DNA of 64,000 nt from Gremmenia infestans (lineage: Eukaryota > Ascomycota > Leotiomycetes > Helotiales > Hamatocanthoscyphaceae). Below are positions 1 to 10,289 of this stretch, piece after piece; position 1 is the first letter of the stretch, and each line of letters begins with the position of its first letter. The stretch is taken from contig JAFEVB010000023.1 of NCBI GenBank assembly GCA_032629725.1, positions 744,001 through 808,000 of the forward strand, written 5' to 3'. A program made the translations under genes and the position numbers. The notes below the pieces were generated by a model. That model was not told where the DNA came from, made no database searches, and was given only the letters and a program-made list of their open reading frames with translations.

Positions 1-262
1 TCGTTTTGTCTGTAGTCCCCCGCCATTTCTTGCACATGAGGTTGTACCAGCCGCGGTCGTCTTCAGGATGCAATGCGGTTTCAAAGCCGTGGTAGACGGT
101 GGGGTAACCGAGTTCGATTAGTGCTGTGCGGAGAGATTCGGTTCCTGAGCGGGACGGCCCCACAGCTAGGATCTCCATGGGTTTTTCGCGGTTGCGGGAT
201 GGTGGAGTGATGGGGTAGATGGTATCCTTGATTCTCTCAACGAGGGTATACTGTTTACCCAT
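1..262 (-). CDS. Sulfotransferase-like P-loop protein (partial, N-terminus)
   Basis: The reading frame runs off the left edge, and only the first ~87 codons are present. The ATG at 262 was chosen because the next methionine lies only about 28 codons downstream and would remove conserved-looking sequence. Residues around 29-43 read MEILAVGPSRSGTESL, a strand followed by a P-loop of the 5'-phosphosulfate binding type. It is followed by LIELGYPTVYHGFE, the layout of the fungal Sulfotransfer_4 family. These proteins are usually 240-280 aa and uncharacterised, and PAPS-dependent sulfotransfer is assumed from the fold. The family is often secondary-metabolism-associated, but nothing next to it here supports that. 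Confidence 0.7.
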   Translation of the reverse strand, partial: MGKQYTLVERIKDTIYPITPPSRNREKPMEILAVGPSRSGTESLRTALIELGYPTVYHGFETALHPEDDRGWYNLMCKKWRGTTDKT

Positions 263-1849
263 CTGGTCTTTGGTCGAATAGATTGAAGATATATGGTTTT
301 GATCTGTGGAATGGCGATATTGTTAGATTGGATGATGTCAGCTTGTTGTTGCCTGTTCAATACTATATGATTTACACTCATTAAGCCTGAATTCATTATT
401 TGCTCCTCTTTCTTGCTTTGACCCCGATTTCAGATTGCGGGGTATAGTCCATTTCAGTAATAGCAGAAGCTTGATAATTCACACATCTTATCTAAATCCA
501 TTGCTATTTAATATAATCTAAAATCCGTAATTCACTCGGTTTTGAATGCTATGAGAAGGCGCTTGGAATATATACCCTTTGAAATCAGATGAAAATACTA
601 GAAATATATAGACATAGTATTAGAGGTTTTGGTCTATAGTATAAGTTGACGCCCTGACTATCATAGAGTCTGAGGCATCTGTTTTTTTTAAGGAATAACG
701 CCGGCTTAGAGGTTGCCATTCTTAATTTTTAAGCCTTTGCCGAGATTCTTCTGTCACTAGATACTAGCAATAACATCACTGCATCTTAGAGTCGTAAATG
801 ATAAAAGAGTCGAGAACTTAGCGTAATCCATGCTGAGGTGCTCTACTATTATTCAATTTATATTATTCAGTGTCTCAAAAAAACATAGGGACTATACAAT
901 TTAAACACGGTCTGACAAATTCAAGCTATGCTTAGATGATCCTATCCTCTTAGCAAGCCAGACTATATGCCTATACAGCTTAGGATATACATTAAACTTT
1001 TATTGCCTTGTGAAAAGAGACGCAGCAAATTAAAATTAGAGGAGAGCAAGGCACTATGTGGGGCAAAGTGAAAAAAATCTAGCAAAAAAACATACAACAG
1101 CAGGTATTCGCTGGTGGTCACCCACCCAACTACTAATCTGCCGATCTGAGGCTTGTGTATGGCAGAGCGGACGGGATGCCCAATTCTCCTCAGTCTATGG
1201 TCGTATGTGGCAGGCAATACATTTATTTGAGGATATAGTGGTAGGTCGTTTTCCAGCCTGACGTAATAACAAAACAGGTTTCGGGCGTTAAATGCATAGT
1301 CGTGATTTAATAGTGAGTCTTATGGCGTTACCAATCGAGAACGACAATATGACTACTTGTTCTATGCTAAAATGACGCGTTTGGAATCTTTTTGGAACCT
1401 ATTAAGACATTATAGGTAAGGCTTACTTATAAAGGGACAGTCTCCGCAGGATGTGAATCATTAACATGGCGCACCAACGAGTAGGTTTTGAAATTGATAG
1501 ATTCTTGCGTACCTATCTGTGTCGGGTACGTTGTCAATAGACTAAGGAACTGGACGCCCGGGTATTATCCAGATCTTCTGCTAGAGATTGTTCCTCCCAT
1601 AACATATAAAATAATTTGGTACCTAGACATCCAGGGATCTACGGATTATTTCAGAAAAGTATACATGTAACCTGGGAAATACTTAATGCGTGCCAAGAGC
1701 TAATTAAATCCCTAGCATTACCTCCTTAGTTGTCATATAAATATAAATCTAGTTAAATCCTATATGGTTTTACGGCCTTGTCTATAGAAAGTCGCTACTA
1801 CTGCTATGGATAGAACAGAACAGAGATTGCAAACAGCTTCGTACCAAAA
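263..1849. other. Intergenic, no gene seen
   Basis: AT-rich, with short frames only and no recognisable protein similarity, RNA gene or repeat. It probably holds the promoter of the sulfotransferase-like gene near 263-600 and the 3' flank of the MFS gene. Confidence 0.5.
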
Positions 1850-3529
1850 TCAGGACTGATGATCCTCTGCCAAGTCCTCTTCCGCTTTATTCTCATTCGA
1901 CTTCTGTTTTCGGTGATTTTGGACCAAGAAGATAAGACTGAAAACAGTTCCGAGCCCCGTCAAGCCGACAGAGAACCACAGAGCACCCCGGTACCCATAG
2001 AGCAAGTCTGCTTTGGTACGTCCACCATGATTAATATTGACTTCGATGGTGCCAGCAAAACCAAGACCCAGTGATATGCTGTAGTTAACGATGGTCATGA
2101 CTATACTGGCTCCCATGCCCTGGTATTGCCGGGGCACTACGCTAGCAAAAATCATTATGGCAGCAGGCAACGATGTATCCATTCCGATAGTAGCGATGAT
2201 GGTGCCGAAAAAGAAGTAGGTCCAATAAATCGAGTCTGGAGGCCGCAAGGCCATGAGAATGGATGTGACCAAAAACGCGAGCTGTCCAACTACCATAATA
2301 TACGAGGCAGGGACCTTGCTAATTATTTTGCCAACAACCAAAGCTGAAACTACTCCGGTAATAAGGATAGGAGTAAACCATGCTGCCAGCTGAATGGGAG
2401 TTTGGCCGCCTATATTGAGAGCTATTCGCACGACGTAGAAGAGCTACACTTAGTGTTAGTTGTAATGCTTTCCAATCAAGAGTGATACTAACCCAAATGC
2501 CAAATGTGGCCCAACCTGCTGCCGTGCATGCGAAGACGAAAAGTATATCCGAAGTAAAGGCAGCGATGGGCAAAATTGGATGGCGGGCTCGGTAAATCTC
2601 AATGTAAAAGAATAGTGCACCGAACACGAGACTAAGGATCAGGCACACATAGACGTAGGGGTCCCGCCAAGTAACAACCACGGCCTGATTCCACGCAAAG
2701 TTGAACAAGACCAGAGCCATCACGCCAGCTGCACCTCCAGGGAGATCCAGTCGGTCCAGCTTTTGACGAAGGGATCGTATCTGCTCCTCTTGTACAGGCA
2801 TGTCTGGTATTATCCAGGCAGCAAAGACAGCTACGAAAGCGACACCAACAGCCTGGCTCCAGAAAATCCATGGCCACCAAACCATGGAAAAAAGGGCGCC
2901 AGAAACGAGACCTGTCATGGCGCCAAATGGCGCTGCTGCGGCGAACCATGCAAAGGCCATGTTTCGCCGGCCCTCGGAAAAAGACTTGCCAAAAATGGCG
3001 AGAGCATTGGGCAAAGTCAAGGCAGGACCGAGACCCTGGAAGATGCGAGCAAAGATGAAGAGTACATGATTGGAATAGACGGAAAGTCCTGCCACCAAGG
3101 TCCACAAAGAAAGCCAGCTCATGCCAAGGACAAACATTTTCTTGTTACCATACTCATCACCAAGGCGCCCACCAAGGAGGATGAATGTGCCGATAGTCAA
3201 GCTGTAGCCAGCCATAAACCAAGACAATTGACCGAGGTTACTGATGCCAAAAGAGTCCCCGATTATTTGGAGCGTGGTTAGGGTGTTGCACAAACCCAGC
3301 TGGTTGATGTACATGGACATACACACAGTCGCGATGAATAGAATCTGCCGTGGCATTGAGTAGCCATCAGCGGGGTAAACATAGTCTTCTTTCGAGGGCT
3401 GCACGGCCTCCAAATCTAATGAACTCCCAGTCAGCGAAAAGGTTCAGAAAGGTTCAAAAAATAAGTTATCTGACCTTGCGACGATGATGGCAGTTTCGGA
3501 TTGCTCTTCCCCTCTGTAGATGATGCCAT
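1850..3529 (-). CDS. MFS transporter, DHA2-like (14-TM type)
   Basis: Three exons (3529-3475, 3415-2493, 2443-1850) give 523 aa. Both introns are GT-AG (59 and 49 bp), and the second contains a perfect ACTAACA branch site. Splicing replaces a frame that would otherwise enter a stop. The N-terminus is short and hydrophilic. Hydrophobic segments follow, with the signature GYSLTIGTFILLGGRLGDEYG (TM2 to loop A), FARIFQGLGPALTLPNA (TM4) and a long central charged loop near KLDRLDLPGG. This fits drug:H+ antiporter family 2, nearest in feel to the Atr1/Amf1-like fungal group, which includes boron, ammonium and toxin exporters. The substrate cannot be read from sequence. It is divergent from a Zn2Cys6 regulator ~0.5 kb away, which may control it (inference). 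Confidence 0.88.
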
Positions 3530-4036
3530 GGTAGACGAGGGCGTGCAGGAGGTGGTGGTAGGTGAAGAGCTTAAGGGACGAGGGAGAGTACAGTATACTA
3601 TTTATCAAAGTATGTACATAACATAAGATCACAGAGCCCTAACAAGGTACGGACTGATAGATAGCTGGGGGCGGAGCACGACCGTACCCCTCCCCTCCCT
3701 CCCGGACAACATTGTGCCTGTCCTGTTGAATAACACTGTAGGAATATCAATGAGGACGACGATGACCTTCAAGGTCCGAAAGCACTGGACGATCAACAGC
3801 CAAGTCCGGGAACGCTAGACCATTCAGCTCCGGAACAGCTTTAAATCTTCGGAGATGCGTGGTTGTCACATGATCTCACCGCGGAAAGGATGCACCAGGT
3901 TAGTAATAATGCTATACCACGACCCGCGGGACACCTTGTCCCTCCTCCGCGATGCTCTGTAGTAACACATCACTTATATTTGAATAATCTATCCAGGTAC
4001 CCCTAGCAGATTCGATTCCCACCGGTACTGGTGACC
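3530..4036. promoter_or_regulatory. Shared divergent promoter of MFS and Zn-cluster regulator
   Basis: 507 bp between the two start codons. It holds two CCGCGG palindromes (3879-3884 and 3924-3929), i.e. abutting CCG/CGG half sites of the kind bound by Zn2Cys6 dimers. Whether the neighbouring regulator binds them is unknown. Confidence 0.35.
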
Positions 4037-5691
4037 ATGGAGTCGAACGTCGCCAGTGCTGAGTCCAATCAGTGGGTATGCGAGACGTGCTTTCACTCTT
4101 ACCAGCGGCGTAGGTTTCTGCTGTCCGCCTTACTCATTTTCCACTCTTTCTAGCATCGCTGTTTCTCTCCGTTTCTGACACTATTGGCACAGGCGACTTG
4201 CTCATGCGTCATCGAAGGCGCTGCAGAGGTCCCGCAAAAGGTGGGAATCGCCGCAAAGCCTGCGGTGCATGTGTGGAGGCCAAGGCCAAGTGCTGCCTCG
4301 CCCAACCCACCTGCTCTCGTTGTGCCAAGAGAGGAATGAAATGCCTCTATAGCGCACCATCAGCTATCCAAACCTGGAATCATCCCGAGCGCATGGAGGA
4401 AGCTTCAAGTGTCCGGAATCAAAATCTCCAATCCTATCCCTCCGCGGGTAGCCAGTCCTCTGTCACTGGACCCCCGAGTTGGAATATCCCACTCTCTCCA
4501 TATCCGCTGGATACCTTCGACTTGAACATATCAGATTTTGCAAATATACCTCCTGTCCCGCACTTTGGGTCTTTAATTGAGAATTCTTATATATCGCCAA
4601 TAACCCATGTCAACTCACCGTCTACATCCCTTACGCAAACTTCGAATGACAGCACGAGGTCCGCTTCAAATACTCCCAAGTTGTCGACACCGCTCATTCT
4701 CACCCGTATGCTTGGCGACTACGCTTCTTTGCTAATCAAGGGCTCTTGTTTCTCTCCATTTCTTCACCTGCCAAAAGTCAAAAATGTTGAACCCGACTTG
4801 ACGTCTTTCCCTTTCACGTCAATGGCCATCTCCAGTAGTGCTGGCATGAATCTCTCAACCGACAAACAGTTTTTCCGGCGGGCCATAGACGCAGAGCGGC
4901 ATCGACTGATTGGGAATTTTGTAAGTTCTACTAAGGCTAATCTCCGCTCTAATCAAATGCTGAAATAAATGTTAGCCGTTGTACGAGTGCATGCAGCAGT
5001 GGGACGCGATACACGCTCTATTAATCTACGAGAGCTTGGAAATCAAGGACGGCATCGGTAATGAGTCTGAAGCGTGGAGACTCGTCATGCCAGTCAAAAA
5101 TCTAGAGATGGGCTTTCTTTTGAAGGTATAGTAATGTTCCTATCTCGATCTCAGGCCAATCTCATTAATACTCGGCAGATGACAAGAACATACATTGAGC
5201 CATACCTACAGATTCGCAGTCCTGGCATAACTGCTTTCTCTGATTTCAAATCAACACCGTGTTCGCCGACCACAACGACATGGGGCCGGTGGAGGACCAC
5301 CGAAACAACACGTAGAACAGTTTTCATCGTCAACATGGTCAATTTCCTTAACAATTATGATCCTAGGACGAGAAAGATCTCGCCCTACTATGAACCGCTA
5401 AGCGATGATCTCATTCTTAACATGCCATTGCCCTGTAGCCAGACCGAATGGTTAGCATATGAAGAGGAAAGTTGCAGACTTGCAACAAAGAACCATCAGC
5501 CTTGGGTCAACTATTCCTCGTCTGATCACTCTACAACGGAAGCGCTATCAAGAGAGACTTGCTTAAGCACCATTCTCTCAGAACATAGCAAAGAGCGGAT
5601 TCAAGCTGCGATTGGCCCACACGTTGGGCTGGGCGATTCGGACGATTTGAGGCGCCTTATAATACTCTGCGCTACTGAGCAATTTCTCTGA
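4037..5691 (+). CDS. Transcription factor with C2HC finger plus Zn2Cys6 cluster
   Basis: Four exons (4037-4109, 4193-4920, 4976-5125, 5179-5691) give 487 aa. The first splice joins VCETCFHSYQR to RDLLMRHRRRC and so completes a C2H2-type finger in which the last ligand is Cys: C15, C18, H31, C35. Immediately after comes a textbook binuclear cluster: C48-x2-C51-x6-C58-x6-C65-x2-C68-x6-C75. The middle is Ser/Pro-rich. A later block (PLYECMQQWDAIHALLIYE ... WRL..) is typical of this class of fungal dual-finger regulators. The acceptor at 5178 is preferred over 5154, because the latter would leave a 29-bp intron. The C-terminus looks slightly short and may have lost a tail. It is a nuclear DNA-binding regulator whose targets are unknown. 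The divergent MFS gene is the obvious candidate. Confidence 0.85.
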
Positions 5692-6507
5692 TTGTTGCCA
5701 TCGAGATTTCAATTTAAGATGATGCCCATAGGATATTCTGCTGCCGAATTTGCCCAACAACCATGTCACCACAAACGTTTCATCAGACATCGATGTCTCT
5801 GGTTGGCCGCTGATCCTTTGCTGGGAGTAGAAAGGATTATGCAGGTTTAGTAGAGGTTCTAAGAAGCACAATCATCATGGATAGAAATTGGCTGCCATAC
5901 AGTCGCATTCAATAGTGCTTCCTCGTATGTTGATAATCACAAAGCCAAAGGATTCGCACCTGCAGCGCTTGTTCGGCGTGCTAGACAACACCTGCAAGCA
6001 GCTTATCTCGCTCTTGACTTGCTGTTAATCATCCTGAATCACGTTTTCATATGTTCCCTAGCATATACCGCGCCAGCCATGACCGAGCGCCATCCATCTG
6101 CAGATTCTGAGGCCGTCGTCCTACCGGATCAAAATCTCACCTGTTGTTATAAAATTATCGTGGTATCCAAATTAAAAATGGTTTAAAAAAAAGTGGTGTT
6201 TTCGCGAAAGGGGTCAAGCCGAAAAATCGCGTATTGGCACTAGTTAGTCGTGTCACTGTAACACATCTACCAATACTACTCAGACATGTTGCAGTCCGTG
6301 CATCAGTGTTGCCGGAAGGCTTCCAGTCTTCCCCGACCAGTGCCGTCAGCCGATCGTCTTACGGCACATAAGCATTGAAGCCAGGGTTTTAGAAGTGCTC
6401 ATAAAAAGAGTAGCCTTCTTGCCGCCAATTTTTGGTTTTTGTTCGCTTATTCTGGCCCACCGTTCGGGGCCTCAGCGAGCATAACTGCCTCAGAAAAGAA
6501 TTCGTCC
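5692..6507. other. Intergenic, no gene seen
   Basis: No convincing coding sequence. The first few hundred bases could be a decayed C-terminal extension of the regulator, but I could not join it in frame. Confidence 0.4.
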
Positions 6508-7341
6508 ATGATAGAGCAAGTCAAGCTCAGTCAAGTCGCTGTCCCATGGTGTGATGAATTCGAGAAAATGATTTCAGGCATAAAGTAAGCTCTTCTACAA
6601 AATAACCATTATTCCAGCTAAGCAAACATCAAGTTTCCAAGGGTCAAATGCCCAAGTCATGGCAGACCACAAGCTCAAGATCATAAGACAACTCAATTCC
6701 TTCAATGACACCTCGATCCCAGAACACAGCACTCTGATTTCACTAAAGATACGACGCATAGCAATAGCAGAGAATATAATGGGCAAGTTCGGCTCTTTCA
6801 TTGACATCGAACCTCCTTTCTTCTGCGTCTAGGGCTGCAATATTTTCATTAGCGGTAGGGTATACATTAATCGCGAGTACGTCCTCTCCCAATCTCCCCC
6901 ATTACCTATATAACCAATAACAGGGTCTCAATCTACGACAATGCCCCCGTCCACATAGGCTCCAACGTCCTTATTGGCCCCGGAGTCTGCATCTGCACTA
7001 GAACTCACGACGTAGACCCAGTGGTTCGCCGTGAAAGCGGAGGCTCGTTCGCGTATCCGATTGTGATTAAGGATAATTGTTGGATTGGGGCGAGGGCCAA
7101 GATTTTGCCTGGGGTGAGAATCAGGAGGGGAAGTACGGTCGCTGCTGGTGCTGTTGTGGCGAGATATGTTGAGGAGGGGGTTGTGGTTGGTGGTGTGCCG
7201 GCAAAGGTTGTTAAGAGACTCATTGTTGAACAACGTGGCTCGAATTTGAGTTCAGCTAGTGCTGTGGTTTTTCTGCGTTTAGTTCACTGTGCTGGCGTGC
7301 TTCTGAGGGTCTGCAGGTTCGAATGCCCGTGCAGAAGTTGA
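6508..7341 (+). pseudogene. Broken hexapeptide-repeat acetyltransferase (maltose/nodulation acetyltransferase type)
   Basis: The N-terminal piece (WCDEFEKMISGIK, ending at TAA 6586-6588) matches the start of the LacA/NodL/Maa family. A second frame, shifted relative to the first, carries ADHKLKIIRQLNSF and FIDIEPPFFC and then meets TAG at 6830-6832. After a plausible intron (6877-6923) the left-handed beta-helix continues as VHIGSNVLIGPGVCI, TRTHDVDP, NCWIGARAKILPGVRI and GVPAKVVKRL. Family members are about 200-230 aa and acetylate sugars or amino sugars using acetyl-CoA. The frame break near 6586-6600 and the internal TAG mean no full-length enzyme can be made by any splice I can find. Alternative: an unrecognised intron at the first break, but the TAG would remain. 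Confidence 0.72.
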
Positions 7342-7863
7342 AAATGCTAGCTCTGTCGTATCATGTTTGAATTTGACGTTATGATGTATGCTGTAATTGG
7401 TATGGTCATTTAATGCATTGTTTATCAAACCCGTAAGGAAGTTTCCTCTGCTTTCTCACATACCTAGTGCGACTTCAGATTCTGACCACGAATTAAAAGG
7501 TAGGAGGTTTGTTCCTCCAGTGAGAAGGACAACTCGATCCATACTAGGATTGCGCAAAATTCGTGCATTCAAAGCCTCTACCATAACACGAACTGATTGT
7601 CTACAATTTCGCACAGTAGCCACAAAAGCGCACTTCGTCTTTTAAGCTAAAATCTGATTTGGATATTTGGTTTTTCTTCTACTTTTTAAGTTATAGCTAG
7701 CTGCCTCTTCGTACTGGGCTTCTGCATGTAAAATTCGTATCCAACTCTCTCTCCGTACACAGCAATGCTTTAGTAAAACTTCCCGAGTCTAAACTACCCC
7801 GAATCGATATCGGACCTTCTAAGAACCAGAAAACTGCGACTGGCTACGGTAAAAGTATATGTT
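7342..7863. other. Intergenic, no gene seen
   Basis: Short frames only, with no recognisable domain. Confidence 0.4.
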
Positions 7864-8118
7864 ATGCCAGAAGGTCCATCACTCACTATACTAAAGAATA
7901 ACATGCTCCTCTCTAAGCAAGTTAATGCCATTCGTTTCACTAGTATCTTAAGATGTCCCATCACAATTTCACTTTACCCGTTCAGAAACCGAGAAAGGCT
8001 TATTGGGCAGCTTAGCGTTAATTTTTGCAGGCATGACAACCGCTCTGATGCTGGGTCGGCGACTTCAAAGCCTTGCGTGTCCACCTCCCAGCGTTATCTG
8101 ACAAGAGAGAAGAGATGA
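7864..8118 (+). pseudogene. Possible N-terminal fragment of an Fpg/Nei-type DNA glycosylase
   Basis: The frame opens with MPEGPSLTILKNNM. This resembles the invariant start of formamidopyrimidine-DNA glycosylase/endonuclease VIII, where Pro2 is the catalytic nucleophile and Glu3 the general acid. Further on, RERLIGQLSVNF resembles the RLxGQxVxxxxSWGKH segment, but the SWGKH that should follow is missing and the frame ends after 84 codons. Full enzymes are 250-300 aa, so this would be a relic or the visible part of a multi-exon gene whose junctions I could not resolve. The short length makes chance resemblance possible. Confidence 0.3.
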
Positions 8119-8252
8119 TACATACAGGTGGAAAGAAATATTCAAGCGCAGTGAGGCAGGGGGTTTAGGGGCTTACACTCATGGAAGAACATAGCAGAGG
8201 GGTTAGAATAGATAGTTGAATGACGCTCCGCTGGCTCTATAGGGCCACTGCC

Positions 8253-8670
8253 ATGGAGGCTGATATTTTCCCCCTTCAGAACTCGAGCGTAGCCAGAAAG
8301 ACGGTAAGGTAGAAGCAAGATAAACAGTGGCTAACTTAATATTTCCCAGGATCCATCAACATTCCTCAACTATAAAAGAGAGACAACATACATTATTAGG
8401 CACCTGTCGACCCAGAACCACATGCGCGCCCCTATCTACCAAACTGCAACGCAAATCATCTTCTCCCTCATCAACCTCGCTTCGTACTCGCAAGCCATCT
8501 GGACCATCAACCCCACCAGCGATATCGACGTCGTCGAAGCTGTACTTTATATTTTCACTGTCGGGTATGAATCCGCAAAAGGGTTTCCTTTGATGTACTC
8601 CGAGTTTTTCATGCTGCGCACGTCGATAGTCGATTGCTTCCGTAAACATATGGTTGGGGTCAAGAGTTGA
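8253..8670 (+). CDS. Small hypothetical protein (two exons)
   Basis: Exon 8253-8303 joins 8350-8670 across a 46-bp intron (GTAAGG...CCCAG with a GCTAAC branch site), giving 123 aa. In-frame continuity over the junction supports a real gene: 17 codons precede DPSTFLNYKRETTYII. It continues IIFSLINLASYSQAIWTI, possibly one amphipathic or membrane segment, then DIDVVEAVLYIFTVGYE. I do not recognise the family. An overlapping frame on the other strand (8356-8730) is the main alternative. The 3' end may continue through a further intron at the GTATGA near 8567. Confidence 0.4.
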
Positions 8671-9041
8671 AAGAGGCGACAACCCGCTTTTACCTGTGTT
8701 GCCCAAGATTCGATGATCTGGCAGGCCCAAACTTCCAATGGGATGACTAAATTTCTTTGCAAGGTTGGTGTACTGAGATACTCGAGACTGCCGTACGCCT
8801 AGGGCTTGTTAGCCACGATTTCTTGCTTCTCAGTGAAAGTCGAAGATGGTCGAGATGGTTCAAGCTGCTTACTTAAGGACAGTAATTAACCCGTTCTATT
8901 ATGAGCATCTTACCAGAGGCAATCCACTGCGCAGAAAGTTAGACAGGCTCCACGACCATGACGGCCATTGTCTTTGTATTATTAGAAGAATGACCAAATG
9001 AATGGCCCCCGCAAGCCAGCAGCAAACCCAGCGATCAGAAA
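8671..9041. other. Intergenic, no gene seen
   Basis: No supported feature. Confidence 0.4.
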
Positions 9042-9470
9042 TCAATCTTCCTTCAGCTTCCAGTCCCCCCAGTCATAGTCTGGCGTGCGATTTTTATCAA
9101 AACAAGCCATAACCCAAATCACAGCCACAGTACCAACCACAAGCGCTACCATAAATACTACCACTTTCCAAATCGGCTTGTGATCAGCTTCCAATGACAT
9201 GAGAAAAATAACAAAGGCCCCCCAGAAGGTCGTACAGACAATCATAATAAATATAGCGATGAACAAGAAACCCTGGTACACCTGGAGGCGAGGAGGACCG
9301 GGCGAGAAGAAACCGTATCGGTCGGGTATAAATAGTATGTGTGATTGGATCCAGTGACCTCTAGTGGCGAGTGCGAGGTGAACGGGATTGAGGGTGTTGG
9401 AGGCGGTTATTTGGGGACTGAAGGATGCCGTGATGGCATTGAGGATGCTGCTAATGCGGTTGCGAGACAT
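9042..9470 (-). CDS. Small membrane protein, function unknown
   Basis: Single exon, 142 aa, starting at an ATG with no longer upstream frame. The first ~65 residues are soluble (MSRNRISSILNAITASF...). Two clear transmembrane helices follow: GFLFIAIFIMIVCTTFWGAFVIFL (about 67-90) and VVVFMVALVVGTVAVIWVMACF (about 102-123). The tail is acidic and charged (DYDWGDWKLKED). This gives a hairpin membrane topology with both ends on the same side. No family recognised. The coherent hydropathy pattern and terminal acidic tail argue for a real gene. It is isolated, with AT-rich repeat DNA on its promoter side. Confidence 0.65.
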   Translation of the reverse strand: MSRNRISSILNAITASFSPQITASNTLNPVHLALATRGHWIQSHILFIPDRYGFFSPGPPRLQVYQGFLFIAIFIMIVCTTFWGAFVIFLMSLEADHKPIWKVVVFMVALVVGTVAVIWVMACFDKNRTPDYDWGDWKLKED

Positions 9471-9896
9471 TCTGATGGTGGGTTTTAGTCGTGTCAGTTG
9501 ACTGCTTGTTGGTGGAAGAACGACGAAACCGCTTTTGAGGTATAGGAGAAGTTGAAAGGTTTGTAGAATGTGGATGTGCCAAGGGAGGGTTTGTGGGAAA
9601 TTTAAAAGTATTAGCGGAGGAAGGATTGTGTCACAGAAATAAGAGCTCAGCAGGCTTAGTCAGCAGCTCCTTATATAGTAAGACGCTCCCTACAAGCTTC
9701 CCAGAAATCAGACATCCATATGCAACCACTCAGCCTAGATTTCTACTTGCGACAGATTGGAAAAAATAATACTATTACCCCCACCGCCTAAGATAGAAAA
9801 GTCCTTTATCTTCTATTTTTATATAAAGTTTAGTAAACATTTATTTCTAAGAAGGAATATATCCTCAAGTTTAAGTAATTTATATATAAACTAGGA

Positions 9897-9925
9897 TATT
9901 CATGAATCCGTTAGATTCACGAATA
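9897..9925. repeat. Short inverted repeat (12-bp arms)
   Basis: Arms 9897-9908 and 9914-9925 pair at 11 of 12 positions around a 5-base loop, inside AT-rich DNA. Confidence 0.6.
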
Positions 9926-10081
9926 AACCGGAATATATCTTTTATATAAATAGTTTGGGAAGTTATAGTATTGTTAGATATGCTTCTAGCGAAGTTAAAG
10001 TTAATTCGTTCTGTTGGTATCATAAGGTGATTGCTTCTTATACATGCTGGTTGCTGTCGACGTGTTCATTGATGGTATTAT

Positions 10082-10104
10082 GCAGATCCAGCATCTGGAT
10101 CTGC
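10082..10104. repeat. Perfect hairpin (10-bp arms)
   Basis: GCAGATCCAG, loop CAT, CTGGATCTGC. It lies 3 bp from a second, larger inverted repeat. Confidence 0.75.
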
Positions 10105-10107
10105 GAC

Positions 10108-10188
10108 CTCTCCGTGGAGGTAAAAAGTTTCCTAATAGATAGGCGAGTTTTGATGCATTATTAGGACACTTTTTACCTCCACGGAGAG
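10108..10188. repeat. Long inverted repeat (about 30-bp arms)
   Basis: The arm starting CTCTCCGTGGAGGTAAAAAG (10108-10137) pairs with 10159-10188 with one mismatch, around a ~21-bp spacer. It may be the core of a small foldback or MITE-like element. It could also fold as an RNA stem if transcribed. Confidence 0.75.
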
Positions 10189-10289
10189 TGCGACGAAGAG
10201 GTTATGCTTCTTGGCTTAGTCATCTAGCGCTAAGTCACATGACTATGCTCATCCACATCGTTCACACATGTTCTGGGCTTCTTCTGGAA

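Larger units (their letters stand above)
9471..10289. other. AT-rich gene-free stretch with inverted repeats
   Basis: From about 9770 the sequence becomes very AT-rich and holds three inverted repeats, listed separately. TTGGTATCATAAG near 9995 resembles the primer-binding site after an LTR, and a similar block occurs near 19967, so both may be relics of one retroelement family (weak). Confidence 0.4.

Noticed and set aside
2763..3281. Antisense frame of 172 codons across the MFS transporter
   Set aside because: The composition mirrors the transporter's hydrophobic codons, and the true gene is certain.
4000..4036. tRNA T-arm-like GATTCGATTCCCACC before the regulator
   Set aside because: There is no cloverleaf upstream.
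7300..7340. tRNA-like GGTTCGAATGCC near the end of the acetyltransferase relic
   Set aside because: No matching acceptor, D or anticodon stems could be folded around it.
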